Positions 18,354 to 26,938 of a stretch of 64,000 bases of DNA are shown here, piece by piece. The notes beneath the pieces were generated by a model. That model made no database searches and had not been told where the DNA came from. It saw nothing but the letters and a program-made list of their open reading frames with translations. This DNA is from Nocardioides palaemonis. GTDB lineage: Bacteria > Actinomycetota > Actinomycetes > Propionibacteriales > Nocardioidaceae. Both the position numbers and the translations under genes were made by a program. The stretch covers positions 682,001-746,000 of the forward strand of contig NZ_JAGVQR010000004.1 of assembly GCF_018275325.1 (NCBI RefSeq), read 5' to 3'. Numbering within the stretch: the stretch's first letter is position 1; every line of letters begins with the position of its first letter.

Positions 18354-19202
18354 ATGACCGACCAGCAGCCCGAGAGCCCCGCCACCGTCGACCGCGCCCG
18401 GTCCTTCGGCCCCGTCGCCGACGCCTACGACCGGGGTCGGCCGACCTACCCGGCGGAGGCCGCGGCGTGGCTGGTCGGCGGGGAGGCCAAGGTGGTCCTC
18501 GAGCTGGCCGCCGGCACCGGCAAGCTCACCCGCGAGCTGGTCGACCAGGGGCACGCGGTCTTCGCCACCGAGCCCGACGAGGAGATGCTGGCCGTCCTGC
18601 GCGAGCGGGTGCCGGAGGTGAGCACGAAGGTCGCGACGGCCGAGGAGATCCCGGCCAACGACCGGTCGGTCGACGTGGTCGTGGTCGCGCAGGCGTTCCA
18701 CTGGTTCGACCCCGAGCGGGCGCTGCCCGAGATCGCGCGGGTCCTCAAGCCCGGCGGCCACCTCGCCCTGGTCTGGAACAGTCGCGACGAGCGGATCCCG
18801 TGGGTGCGCCGGATGGGCGACATCCTCGGGCGCCAGGACCTCGACACCTCCTCCTCCGAGCACGTCGTGCACAGCGACCTGTTCGGCTTCGTGGAGGAGC
18901 AGTCGTTCAAGCACTGGCAGGAGATCGACCGCGAGTCGATCCTCGACATGGCGCGCTCGCGGTCGAGCTTCGCGGTGATGGACGAGGACGCCCGCGCGGC
19001 CCACCTCGCCGACGTGCTGGCCTTCTACGACGACTACGGGCGGGGCATGGACGGCATGCGCGTCCCCTACCGGACCCGCTGCTACCGCGCGGTGGTCGTC
19101 GACCGCGACGGACCCGGCCCCGCCACCGACGACCCCGAGCCGGAGGGCCCGGTCGTCAGTGACGGGACCGACACCGACATGCTGCTCATCGACTTCCGCT
19201 GA
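18354..19202 (+). CDS. Class I SAM-dependent methyltransferase
   Basis: 282 aa. SAM motif I is LELAAGTGKLT near residues 49-59, motif post-I ends in FATEPDEEML, and AQAFHWFDPERAL plus VLKPGGHLALVWN match the Methyltransf_11/UbiE-like group. The C-terminal 35 residues are acidic and Pro-rich, likely disordered. Acceptor substrate unknown. It is a monocistronic gene closed by a hairpin at 19222-19250. Confidence 0.85.
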   Translation: MTDQQPESPATVDRARSFGPVADAYDRGRPTYPAEAAAWLVGGEAKVVLELAAGTGKLTRELVDQGHAVFATEPDEEMLAVLRERVPEVSTKVATAEEIPANDRSVDVVVVAQAFHWFDPERALPEIARVLKPGGHLALVWNSRDERIPWVRRMGDILGRQDLDTSSSEHVVHSDLFGFVEEQSFKHWQEIDRESILDMARSRSSFAVMDEDARAAHLADVLAFYDDYGRGMDGMRVPYRTRCYRAVVVDRDGPGPATDDPEPEGPVVSDGTDTDMLLIDFR

Positions 19203-19221
19203 GGACCGCAACAAACGGCGC

Positions 19222-19250
19222 GGTGCGTGCGTCCCACCTCCGCACGCACC
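19222..19250 (+). terminator. Hairpin terminator after the methyltransferase
   Basis: GGTGCGTGCG and CGCACGCACC form a perfect 10-bp stem with a 9-nt loop. It lies 20 nt before the next start, so it may also shape that gene's leader. Confidence 0.6.
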
Positions 19251-19270
19251 CATCGATCTCGGGAGACACC

Positions 19271-20650
19271 ATGCGTCGTACGACGTCACTGACCGCCGCC
19301 GGCCTGCTCGGCCTCGCCCTCGCCGCAGTCCCGACCACCGGCGCCACCGCGGCCGGCGAGACCTGCCACGGGGTGCCCGCGACCATCGTCGGGACGCCGA
19401 GCGCGACCCTGACCGGGACCGAGGGCGCCGACGTGATCGTGACGAACGGGGCCAACGGCGTCGAGGCGCTCGGCGGCGACGACCTCGTCTGCGTCACCGG
19501 TGCGACGGACCCCGAGGGCACCCGCGGGGTGGACGTCGACGCCGGGCCGGGTGACGACGTCGTCGACGGCACCGCAGCTCCCGGCTGGGGCGTGCAGGGC
19601 AACCTCGGCACCGGGGCCGACACGTTCACCGGCGGAGCCGCAGGCGACTACGTCTCCGCGGGCGCCTACGACGCCTCCTACCGGCACGTCGACGACGAGC
19701 GCGACGTGCTGTCCGGCGGCGGCGGTCGCGACTCCTTCACCACCGGACAGGACGGCCGCTTCAACACCGACGTCGTCGACCTCGGCTCCGGCGACGACTA
19801 CGTCTCCTACGGCGGCACGCCCGCCGCCGGGGGCTCGGTGACGGGCGGCGCCGGTGGCGACGACACGCTGGGACTCATGACGTCCGCCCGCACGCTCGGC
19901 CTCGACAACCGGGCCGGGGTGCTGACCCAGGACGGCGCCCAGGTCCTCAGCTGGACCGGCGTGGAGTCGTTCTCGATCTGGTCTGCCCGCGACGCCCGGG
20001 TCGACGTGTCGTTCACCGGCACCGACGCCGACGAGCGGCTCGCCCTCTCGACCGGCAGCGGCGTCGTCACGGCGTCCATGGGAGGAGGTGACGACCAGGT
20101 GCTCACCGGCGCGCGGCTGCTGACCGGCAGCACGGTCGACGCGGCGACCGGCCGGGACTCCCTCTACGTCGTCGATCGTGACGCCAGCGTGGCGCTCGAC
20201 CTGGCCAAGCAGCGTCTCGGCGCCACGGACTCCGCCTCCGGCACCCAGGTGGCGACCGTGCGCGGCGTCGAGGACGCCGAGGCGCACGCCCGCACGGTGG
20301 TGCTGAAGGGGACCGGCGCGCGCAACGTGCTCGGCCTGACCGCCTGCCGCGGCACCGTGGTGGGTCGCGGCGGAGCCGACCAGATGGGTCGCGTCTACGA
20401 GGGCTGGGGCGAGACCCGCCCCGAGTGCCGCGAGGAGCGCTACACCCTCGATGGCGGCGCCGGCGCCGACACGCTCGAGGGCTACAGCGGCCGGGACCGG
20501 CTCAACGGCGGCACCGGCAACGACGTGATGCTCGGCAAGGGTGACGCCGACCGGCTGGTCGGGGGCCCGGGCCGCGACCGGGCCGACGGCGGCAAGGGTC
20601 GCCCGGACACCTGCCGCGCCGAGGTCCGTGCACGCTCCTGCGAGCGCTGA
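19271..20650 (+). CDS. Secreted RTX-like calcium-binding repeat protein, copy 1
   Basis: 459 aa, ATG start with GGGAG 5 nt upstream. A signal peptide covers about residues 1-28, with probable cleavage after TAA. The mature part has scattered Asp/Gly-rich nonapeptide-like repeats (GGDDLV, GPGDDVV, GGAGADTLEG, GGTGNDVML), clearest in the last 70 residues, and ends in CER. Such proteins fold into Ca-binding beta-rolls outside the cell. The next gene is a paralogue, so this is a tandem duplication. No protease, lipase or other catalytic domain is visible, so a surface or matrix role is likelier than an enzymatic one. Confidence 0.8.
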   Translation: MRRTTSLTAAGLLGLALAAVPTTGATAAGETCHGVPATIVGTPSATLTGTEGADVIVTNGANGVEALGGDDLVCVTGATDPEGTRGVDVDAGPGDDVVDGTAAPGWGVQGNLGTGADTFTGGAAGDYVSAGAYDASYRHVDDERDVLSGGGGRDSFTTGQDGRFNTDVVDLGSGDDYVSYGGTPAAGGSVTGGAGGDDTLGLMTSARTLGLDNRAGVLTQDGAQVLSWTGVESFSIWSARDARVDVSFTGTDADERLALSTGSGVVTASMGGGDDQVLTGARLLTGSTVDAATGRDSLYVVDRDASVALDLAKQRLGATDSASGTQVATVRGVEDAEAHARTVVLKGTGARNVLGLTACRGTVVGRGGADQMGRVYEGWGETRPECREERYTLDGGAGADTLEGYSGRDRLNGGTGNDVMLGKGDADRLVGGPGRDRADGGKGRPDTCRAEVRARSCER

Positions 20651-20706
20651 GCCGCCGCCACCCGCCAGCGACCCAACCACCAGCACCAGCCACACGGGAG
20701 AGACAC

Positions 20707-21987
20707 GTGCGACGTACGACGACGATCATCGCGACCGGGCTGCTCGGAGCCGTCCTGCTCGTGCCCGCCACCGGCTCCACCGCCGCCGCCGTGCCGACCT
20801 GCCAAGGTGAGGCCGCCACGCTCGTCGGCACGAAGGAGACCCTCGTCGGCACGAAGGGACGCGACGTCATCGTCACCGGCAAGGCCTTCCAGGTGAAGGC
20901 CCGAGGCGGTGACGACCTCATCTGCGTCGTCCCCCGCAGGACCGGCATCAACGTGCTCTACATCGAGGCGGGGAGCGGCGACGACGTCGTCGACACCACG
21001 TCGGCGACGCTCAACGGCTACTACGTCGACACCCACCTGGGGGGCGGGTCGGACACCCTCGAGGGCGGTCGCGGTGGCGACTGGGTCGAGACCGGGGACG
21101 CCACCGGTGACACCTCGGAGGTCGACGTGGTCCGCACGGGCGCTGGCGACGACAGGGTCACGACGTCGGGCGGGGCCGACGTGGTCGACCTCGGTCCGGG
21201 CAACGACGACCTGACCCTCGACGGCCCCGGCACGTCCGCAGGGGGCACGCTCGAGGGCGGCGACGGCTACGACACCTTCACCAAGCCCGTCGGCGCGTCC
21301 GGCGAGCACGCCTTCGACCTGGCCGCCGGCACGTTCCGCTCGCCGACCGGCGCGGCCGACTTCCCCTCGTTCGAGAGCCTCACGGTCGAGGCCGGTGGTG
21401 CGGCCGTCGCGATCACCGGCACCGAGGGTGACGACTACGTCACCGTCACGAGCGACGGGACCGAGCCCTCGACGGTGGTCGCCGACCTCGGCGACGGCGA
21501 CGACGACCTCCTGCTCGACGGGAGCAGGCTCGGCGCAGCCAGCAGGATCGACCTGGGCTCCGGCGCGGACCGGCTCGTGGCGGCCCGCAGGTCGGGACAC
21601 CTGGCCCTCGACCTCACGAGCGGGACGCTCGAGATCGGACGCACGACCTTCTCGGCCGGCGGCGTCGAGGACGCCTTCGCGATGGCGCGCCGCGTCGAGA
21701 TCACCGGCGACGCCCAGGACAACAGCCTCTCCGCGTTCGCCTGCCGGGCGGCCATCGTCGGGAGAGGTGGCGACGACGAGCTGATCTGGCAGGGCGACTA
21801 CATCTTCGAGTCGTACTCCTTCGGGTGCCGGCCGAGCGCCGTCCTGCGGGGCGGGGCCGGCGACGACTCCTTCTACGGCAGCCGGGGCGACGACCGGATC
21901 CTCGGCGGCGCCGGGGACGACCTCGCTCGCGGCGGTGCGGGGCGCGACCGGTGCGTCGCGGAACGCAAGCAGGCCTGCGAGCGCTGA
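20707..21987 (+). CDS. Secreted RTX-like calcium-binding repeat protein, copy 2
   Basis: 426 aa, GTG start with GGGAG 5-6 nt upstream. The signal peptide begins MRRTT as in copy 1, and the early mature part has the same TCxGxxATxVGT opening and paired Cys. GGDDLI, GSGDDVV, GPGNDDL and GGAGDD repeats are present, and the C-terminus again ends in CER. The spacing to copy 1 is 56 nt without a terminator, so the two are probably cotranscribed. Sequence identity is moderate, indicating an old duplication. Confidence 0.8.
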   Translation: MRRTTTIIATGLLGAVLLVPATGSTAAAVPTCQGEAATLVGTKETLVGTKGRDVIVTGKAFQVKARGGDDLICVVPRRTGINVLYIEAGSGDDVVDTTSATLNGYYVDTHLGGGSDTLEGGRGGDWVETGDATGDTSEVDVVRTGAGDDRVTTSGGADVVDLGPGNDDLTLDGPGTSAGGTLEGGDGYDTFTKPVGASGEHAFDLAAGTFRSPTGAADFPSFESLTVEAGGAAVAITGTEGDDYVTVTSDGTEPSTVVADLGDGDDDLLLDGSRLGAASRIDLGSGADRLVAARRSGHLALDLTSGTLEIGRTTFSAGGVEDAFAMARRVEITGDAQDNSLSAFACRAAIVGRGGDDELIWQGDYIFESYSFGCRPSAVLRGGAGDDSFYGSRGDDRILGGAGDDLARGGAGRDRCVAERKQACER

Positions 21988-21994
21988 GCGGGGC

Positions 21995-22000
21995 TACCCT
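21995..22000 (+). promoter_or_regulatory. -10 element of a leaderless promoter (LytS-like kinase)
   Basis: TACCCT, 6 nt before the ATG at 22007. Confidence 0.5.
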
Positions 22001-22006
22001 CCCCGC

Positions 22007-23134
22007 ATGGCGTGGAGGTGGCGGCGTACGTCGCTTGGCGGAGAGGCCGACCGAGCGGCCTTCCGCACGCTCCACAACGCCTCGCTCGCCAGCCCCGCGC
22101 TGCGCGAGGGTCTGACCGTCGCGAGCGCCGAGCGCTCCGTCAAGCACCTGCGGGCACTGCTCGACACCCCCGCCGCGGGACTGGGTGACACCAGCGGCCT
22201 GCTCGCGTGGGACGGCCTCGGCACCCACCACCGCAGCCAGCTGCCGGCGACGATCGCCCAGGTCGCCGAGACCGGCCGCACGATGATCGTCGACGAGCGC
22301 ACGCTGCGCTGCGACGACGGCGGCTGCCAGGTGCGGCAGGCGGTCGTGAGCCCGCTCGTCGTCGAGGACACCCTCGTCGGCGCGCTGGTGGTCGGGGCGC
22401 CGCACACGACCGGCGGACTCGTCCGCGCCGCCGACGAGGTCGCCTCCTGGGTCAGCGGCCAGCTCGAGCTCGCCGAGCTCGACGCGTCGCGCACCCGGCT
22501 GATGGAGGCCGAGGTGCGGGCGCTGCGGGCGCAGATCAGCCCGCACTTCATCTACAACTCGCTCGGCGCCATCGCCAGCTTCGTGCGCACCGACCCCGAC
22601 CGCGCCCGCGAGCTGCTGCTGGAGTTCGCCGACTTCACCCGCTACTCCTTCCGCCGCCACGGCGAGTACACGACGCTCGCCGAGGAGCTGCGCTCGGTCG
22701 AGCGCTACCTGCTGCTCGAGCAGGCGCGCTTCGGCGATCGGCTCCAGGTGACCCTCCAGGTGGCGCCCGAGGTGCTGCCGGTCGCAGTGCCGTTCCTGTG
22801 CATCCAGCCGCTCGTCGAGAACGCCGTGCGCCACGGCCTCGAGGCCAGCGCGGACAAGGACGACGGGGTCGGCCGGCTGTCGATCACCGCGCGCGACCTC
22901 GACCAGGAGTGCGTCATCGAGGTGGAGGACGACGGCACCGGCGAGGACCCCGAGCGGGTACGCCGAGCGCTCGCGGGCGACGCGTCGATGGACTCGGTCG
23001 GGCTCGGCAACGTCGACGCGAGGCTGCGCAACGCCTACGGCGACGACTACGGTCTGGTGGTCGAGACCGCACCCGGCGCCGGCACCAGGGTCGTCGTACG
23101 GGTGCCGAAGTTCGCCCCGGGGGTCCAGGTATGA
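22007..23134 (+). CDS. LytS-family sensor histidine kinase (soluble, GAF-like sensor)
   Basis: 375 aa, no transmembrane segment. The first 165 residues form a GAF-like sensor with three Cys (CDDGGC near 105). The HisK domain has PHFIYNSL (the phospho-His of this family) near 182, then the N-box PLVENAVRHG and GLGNVDARL. It overlaps the LytTR regulator by 4 nt. With the downstream DUF485-like protein and symporter this resembles nutrient-sensing LytS/BtsS-type systems that control carboxylate uptake; being soluble, it would sense an internal signal. Confidence 0.88.
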   Translation: MAWRWRRTSLGGEADRAAFRTLHNASLASPALREGLTVASAERSVKHLRALLDTPAAGLGDTSGLLAWDGLGTHHRSQLPATIAQVAETGRTMIVDERTLRCDDGGCQVRQAVVSPLVVEDTLVGALVVGAPHTTGGLVRAADEVASWVSGQLELAELDASRTRLMEAEVRALRAQISPHFIYNSLGAIASFVRTDPDRARELLLEFADFTRYSFRRHGEYTTLAEELRSVERYLLLEQARFGDRLQVTLQVAPEVLPVAVPFLCIQPLVENAVRHGLEASADKDDGVGRLSITARDLDQECVIEVEDDGTGEDPERVRRALAGDASMDSVGLGNVDARLRNAYGDDYGLVVETAPGAGTRVVVRVPKFAPGVQV

Positions 23135-23844
23135 CGTCCTTGAGAGTCCTCGTCATCGACGACGAGCGCCCCGCGCTCGACGAGCTCACCTACCTGCTCG
23201 GCCGCGACCCGCGCATCGGTGAGGTCCGCGGCACCGACTCCGCGACCGAGGCGCTGCGGGTGCTGCAGGCCGAGGAGGTCGACGCGGTCTTCCTCGACAT
23301 CCAGATGCCCGGCCTCACCGGGCTCGACCTCGCGCAGGTGCTGTCCCGCTTCCGCACCCCGCCGCCGATCGTCTTCGTCACCGCCCACGAGGAGCACGCG
23401 GTCGCCGCCTTCGAGCTGCGCGCGGTCGACTACGTCCTCAAGCCGGTCCGCGAGGAGCGGCTGGCCGAGGCCGTGCGCCGCGTCGTCGAGACCGGTGCCC
23501 CGGCACCGTCGGGCGACGTGCAGATCCCGGTCGAGCGCGGCGGCGTCACCCGCTTCGTCAACCGCTCCGACATCACCCACGTCGAGGCGCAGGGCGACTA
23601 CGCCCGGCTGCACACCGCCGAGGGCTCCCACCTCGTACGGACCCCGCTCACCTCGCTCGCCGAGCAGTGGGCCGACGCCGGCTTCGTCCGGATCCACCGC
23701 TCGGTGCTGGTCGCGCTCCCCCACGTCGAGGAGGTGCGCAGCGAGGCCGGTCGGGTCAGCGTGGTCGTCGGCGGCGTCGAGCTGCTGGTCAGCCGGCGCC
23801 ACACCCGCGACCTGCGCTCGGTGCTGACGAGGAAGGGCACGTGA
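23131..23844 (+). CDS. LytTR-family response regulator
   Basis: 237 aa, ATG start overlapping the kinase stop. The receiver domain has IDDERPA at the start, FLDIQMPG with the phospho-Asp near 55, and VLKPV with the switch lysine. A LytTR DNA-binding domain covers about 135-237, with HVEAQGDYARLHT and FVRIHRSVLV signatures. It overlaps the next gene by 4 nt (GTGA), so the two-component pair and transporter form one operon. Confidence 0.9.
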   Translation: MTSLRVLVIDDERPALDELTYLLGRDPRIGEVRGTDSATEALRVLQAEEVDAVFLDIQMPGLTGLDLAQVLSRFRTPPPIVFVTAHEEHAVAAFELRAVDYVLKPVREERLAEAVRRVVETGAPAPSGDVQIPVERGGVTRFVNRSDITHVEAQGDYARLHTAEGSHLVRTPLTSLAEQWADAGFVRIHRSVLVALPHVEEVRSEAGRVSVVVGGVELLVSRRHTRDLRSVLTRKGT

Positions 23845-24230
23845 GCCAGCCGCCCCCGCCGCGCGTACGCGTCACCGGGCCGCCGCGGCGCCGCGCCCAC
23901 GTGGTCCGCACCCCGCGCGCCTCCGAGATCGACGCGGAGACCGAGCTCGGCGAGGTCTTCATGCGCTCGCTGCTGCGCGAGCAGCTCGCCCTGGCCCTGC
24001 GGGTGCTGCTGGCGCTCGGGTTGACGGTCGGCGTGCTGCCGCTGCTGTTCCACCTCTTCCCCGCCCTCGACGACGCGCGGATCGGGCAGATGCCGCTGGC
24101 CTGGGCGCTGCTCGGCGTCCTGGCCTACCCGTGGCTGGTGGTGCTCGGCTGGTGGTACGTCCGGCGCTCGGAGTCCAACGAGCGTGACTTCGCCGAGCTC
24201 GTCGGCGCGGTCCTCCCGGACGAGGACTGA
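23841..24230 (+). CDS. Small two-TM protein, DUF485-like partner of the symporter
   Basis: 129 aa, GTG start overlapping the regulator stop. A basic Pro/Arg-rich N-terminus of about 30 residues is followed by a helix and hydrophobic segments at about 52-75 and 88-110. It occupies the place of DUF485 proteins before acetate-type symporters, but the sequence is only loosely similar to the DUF485 protein at 32823. It ends 3 nt before the symporter start. Confidence 0.7.
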   Translation: MSQPPPPRVRVTGPPRRRAHVVRTPRASEIDAETELGEVFMRSLLREQLALALRVLLALGLTVGVLPLLFHLFPALDDARIGQMPLAWALLGVLAYPWLVVLGWWYVRRSESNERDFAELVGAVLPDED

Positions 24231-24233
24231 CGC

Positions 24234-25748
24234 ATGGGCACCGACGTCGTGCCGGGCGTGATCGCCGTGGTGCTGGTCTCGCTCGCCACCCTCGTGATCG
24301 GCACGTGGGGCCTGCGGATCTCGCGCACCACCAGCGACTTCTTCGTCGCCTCGCGCACCGTCCGCCCGCGGCTCAACGCGAGTGCGATCGGCGGGGAGTA
24401 CCTGTCCGCGGCGTCGTTCCTCGGCGTCGCCGGGCTGCTGCTCACCTTCGGCGCCGAGATGCTCTGGTACCCGGTCGGCTGGACCGCCGGCTACCTCGTC
24501 CTGCTGGTGCTCGTCGCCGCTCCCCTGCGCCGCTCGGGCGCCTACACGCTGCCCGACTTCGCCGAGGCGCGGCTGGGCTCGCGCGGCGTGCGCAAGCTGT
24601 GCTCGGTGCTGGTCGTCGGGATCGGCTGGCTCTACCTGCTGCCGCAGTTCCAGGGTGCCGGCGTCACCCTGCGGGCCACCATCGGGGCGCCGCCGTGGGT
24701 GGGGTCGCTCGTCGTCGCGCTCGTGGTGCTGGCGTCGGTGAGCCCGGGCGGGATGCGCTCGATCACCTTCGTCCAGGCCTTCCAGTTCTGGCTCAAGCTC
24801 ACGGCCCTCCTGGTGCCGGTGTGCGTGCTGCTCGCGGTCTGGGCGACCGACGGCGCGGCAGACCCGACCACCTCTGCACCGACGTCGTGGTCGGTGCCGC
24901 TGGCGTCCCCCGGCGACGGCATCGGGCTCTACACGACGTACTCCCTGATCGTGGCGACGTTCCTCGGCACGATGGGGCTGCCCCACGTGGTCGTGCGGTT
25001 CTACACCAACCCCGACGGGCGAGCGGCGCGCCGGACGACGCTCGCGGTGCTCGGCCTGCTCGGCATCTTCTACGTCCTGCCACCGGTCTACGCCGCGCTC
25101 GGCCGGATCTACGCCCCCGACCTCGTCGCGGGCCGCTCCGACGTGCTGGTGCTGGAGCTCCCCGGCCTGATGCTCGACGGACCGGTCGCGGCCGTGCTCA
25201 CCGGGCTGCTCACCGCCGGCGCGTTCGCCGCGTTCCTCTCGACCAGCTCGGGCCTCACCATCGCGGTCGCCGGCGTGCTGTCGCAGGACGTCACCGGGCG
25301 GCGGTGGGGCTCGTTCCGCCTCGGCGGGGTCGCGGCATTCCGCGTGGCGGCCGCGCTGGCGGTCGTCGTGCCGCTGGCGATTTCCCTGCCCGCCCAGGAC
25401 GTCGCGGTCGCGCGGACCGTCGGCCTCGCCTTCGCGGTCACCGCCTCGACCTTCGCGCCGCTGCTGATGCTCGGCATCTGGTGGCGCGGCCTCACCCCGG
25501 CCGGCGCGGTCGCGGGCCTGCTCGTCGGCGGGCTCGGGTCGGGCACCGCCGTCGCCTGGACGCTCTCGACGTCCTCGGCCTCCGGCTGGACCGCCGCCCT
25601 CCTCGGCCAGCCGGCTGCCTGGTCGGTCCCCGCCTCGTTCCTCGCCATGGTCGTGGTCTCCCGGCTGACCCGCGCCTCGGTGCCGGCGCACGCCGGCCGG
25701 TTCATGGTGCGTCTGCACACGCCCGAGGCGGTCGACCTCCAGCGGTGA
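24234..25748 (+). CDS. Sodium:solute symporter family transporter
   Basis: 504 aa with about 13 hydrophobic segments. SAASFLGVAG near residue 60 and GLPHVVVRFYTNP near 245 are hallmarks of the ActP/MctC branch of the SSS family. It should take up a small monocarboxylate with sodium or protons. It differs from the second SSS protein at 33172 and is under its own LytS/LytTR pair, so it may serve another carboxylate such as pyruvate or propionate. Confidence 0.85.
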   Translation: MGTDVVPGVIAVVLVSLATLVIGTWGLRISRTTSDFFVASRTVRPRLNASAIGGEYLSAASFLGVAGLLLTFGAEMLWYPVGWTAGYLVLLVLVAAPLRRSGAYTLPDFAEARLGSRGVRKLCSVLVVGIGWLYLLPQFQGAGVTLRATIGAPPWVGSLVVALVVLASVSPGGMRSITFVQAFQFWLKLTALLVPVCVLLAVWATDGAADPTTSAPTSWSVPLASPGDGIGLYTTYSLIVATFLGTMGLPHVVVRFYTNPDGRAARRTTLAVLGLLGIFYVLPPVYAALGRIYAPDLVAGRSDVLVLELPGLMLDGPVAAVLTGLLTAGAFAAFLSTSSGLTIAVAGVLSQDVTGRRWGSFRLGGVAAFRVAAALAVVVPLAISLPAQDVAVARTVGLAFAVTASTFAPLLMLGIWWRGLTPAGAVAGLLVGGLGSGTAVAWTLSTSSASGWTAALLGQPAAWSVPASFLAMVVVSRLTRASVPAHAGRFMVRLHTPEAVDLQR

Positions 25749-25760
25749 GCTGACCACAGC

Positions 25761-25824
25761 AGGCAGTTCGCGTGCCGCTCCGGCGGGCCCACGCTCAGCG
25801 GGCGCACGCGCCGCCGAACTGCCT
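25761..25824. repeat. Long-loop inverted repeat between convergent genes
   Basis: AGGCAGTTCG at 25761-25770 pairs with CGAACTGCCT at 25815-25824, and the adjoining CGTGC pairs with GCACG after a small bulge. The right arm contains the stop codon of the minus-strand VOC gene. It probably acts as a bidirectional terminator. Confidence 0.65.
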
Positions 25825-26482
25825 ACTTTGCTCGCACCCGCACCTCGTTGCCGTCGGGGTCGGCCAGCTCGACCTCGTCGCCGTGCCGCGCGACGACCGA
25901 CGCGCCGAGGGAGACCAGCCGGTCGACGTCGGTGGCGAGGTCGTCGACGGCGAGCTCGAGGTACATCCGGTCCGGCCGGTGCTTGGGGTTGAGCGGCTCC
26001 CCGCCCCAGGCGATCTTGAACCCGCCGCCCGGAGCCGAGACCGCGGTCTCGCCGTCCTCGTCGTGCACCAGCGGCCAGCCGAGGGCGCGGCTCCAGAAGA
26101 CACCGAGGTCGCGGGTGCCGTCGGCGGCGAGCTCGCCCAGGAAACCGGTGCCGGCGAGCCAGTTGTTGCCCTCGGGGATGACGCAGAACTCGTCCCCGCC
26201 CGGGTCGGCGAGCACGACGTGCGGCTCGTCGGGCAGCTGGCCGACGTCGCGGTGGGTCGCGCCGAGGGCGAGCGCGCGCTCGACCGTCTCCCGCTGGGTG
26301 CGGTCGTTGCTGGTCAGGTGGAGGTGGAGCGGGTTGAGCCCCTGCCTCCGCTCGTCGGTCGCGACGAACCTCAGCGCGACCGGCGCACGGTCGCCGTCTC
26401 GCCCGAGCAGGTCGCCCCAGAAGCGGGCGACCGCGTCGGGGTCGGAGGTCCGGACGACGAGGGCGAGCAGGGGCGTGGCCAC
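25823..26482 (-). CDS. Two-domain VOC (glyoxalase/bleomycin-resistance fold) protein
   Basis: 219 aa, GTG start with TACGGT 6 nt upstream. Each half has the VOC beta-alpha-beta pattern; the halves end in LADPGGDEFCVI and LADPDGNEVRVR. His residues in LHLHL and Glu in FCVI and YLELAV are candidate metal ligands. Function may be dioxygenase, isomerase or drug binding; context does not decide. The stop codon lies in an arm of the long-loop inverted repeat. Confidence 0.8.
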   Translation of the reverse strand: MATPLLALVVRTSDPDAVARFWGDLLGRDGDRAPVALRFVATDERRQGLNPLHLHLTSNDRTQRETVERALALGATHRDVGQLPDEPHVVLADPGGDEFCVIPEGNNWLAGTGFLGELAADGTRDLGVFWSRALGWPLVHDEDGETAVSAPGGGFKIAWGGEPLNPKHRPDRMYLELAVDDLATDVDRLVSLGASVVARHGDEVELADPDGNEVRVRAK

Positions 26483-26488
26483 CCGGGC

Positions 26489-26494
26489 ACCGTA
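26489..26494 (-). promoter_or_regulatory. -10 element of a leaderless promoter (VOC protein)
   Basis: TACGGT on the minus strand, 6 nt before the GTG at 26482. Confidence 0.5.
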
Positions 26495-26541
26495 GGCACG
26501 TCGCCCGGCGCGCGGCCACCGGTTTGGCGCACCGGAACGGT

Positions 26542-26576
26542 GAGGAGCCCCGACCGCGCGGCGGTCGGGGCTCCTC
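26542..26576 (-). terminator. Terminator of the cold-shock gene
   Basis: GAGGAGCCCCGACCGC and its exact complement form a perfect 16-bp stem around a 3-nt loop, 13 nt after the stop codon. Confidence 0.8.
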
Positions 26577-26588
26577 GGAAGCGCTGCG

Positions 26589-26792
26589 TCAGGCGACGCG
26601 GACGTTCTCGGCCTGCGGGCCCTTGGGGCCGGCGGTGACGTCGAACTCGACCTTCTGGTTCTCGTCGAGCGACTTGTAGCCGTTGGACTGGATCGCGGAG
26701 TAGTGGACGAACACGTCCTCGCCGCCGCCGTCCTGGGCGATGAAGCCGAAGCCCTTGCCGGCGTTGAACCACTTGACGGTGCCCTGAGCCAT
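26589..26792 (-). CDS. cspA: Cold-shock domain protein
   Basis: 67 aa, ATG start with AAGGGA 7 nt upstream. It is a single OB-fold with RNP1 KGFGFI and RNP2 VFVHY, the full RNA-binding set. It should act as an RNA chaperone. The mRNA leader probably carries a hairpin at 26840-26871 about 50 nt before the start, which fits the post-transcriptional control typical of csp genes. Confidence 0.95.
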   Translation of the reverse strand: MAQGTVKWFNAGKGFGFIAQDGGGEDVFVHYSAIQSNGYKSLDENQKVEFDVTAGPKGPQAENVRVA

Positions 26793-26839
26793 GATCTTTT
26801 CCCTTGTTCGGTTCCGACGGACGACGTGCCCGACCGGGC

Positions 26840-26871
26840 GCTGAAGACATCCAGCTGAGCTGATGTCCAGC
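26840..26871 (-). promoter_or_regulatory. Hairpin in the probable cold-shock mRNA leader
   Basis: GCTG and GACATC arms pair with GATGTC and CAGC, with two small interruptions and a 5-nt loop, about 50-80 nt before the csp start codon. Confidence 0.35.
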
Positions 26872-26938
26872 GAACCGAAGACCAGGAGCATGAGAGACAC
26901 GAGCCGCACCGGGTGGGCGGCCAGGACGACGGAGCCCC

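Noticed and set aside
23598-26519. A 973-codon minus-strand frame opposite the LytTR, DUF485-like and symporter genes
   Set aside because: Composition typical of antisense frames; only its overlap with the VOC gene region has a real gene, in another frame.
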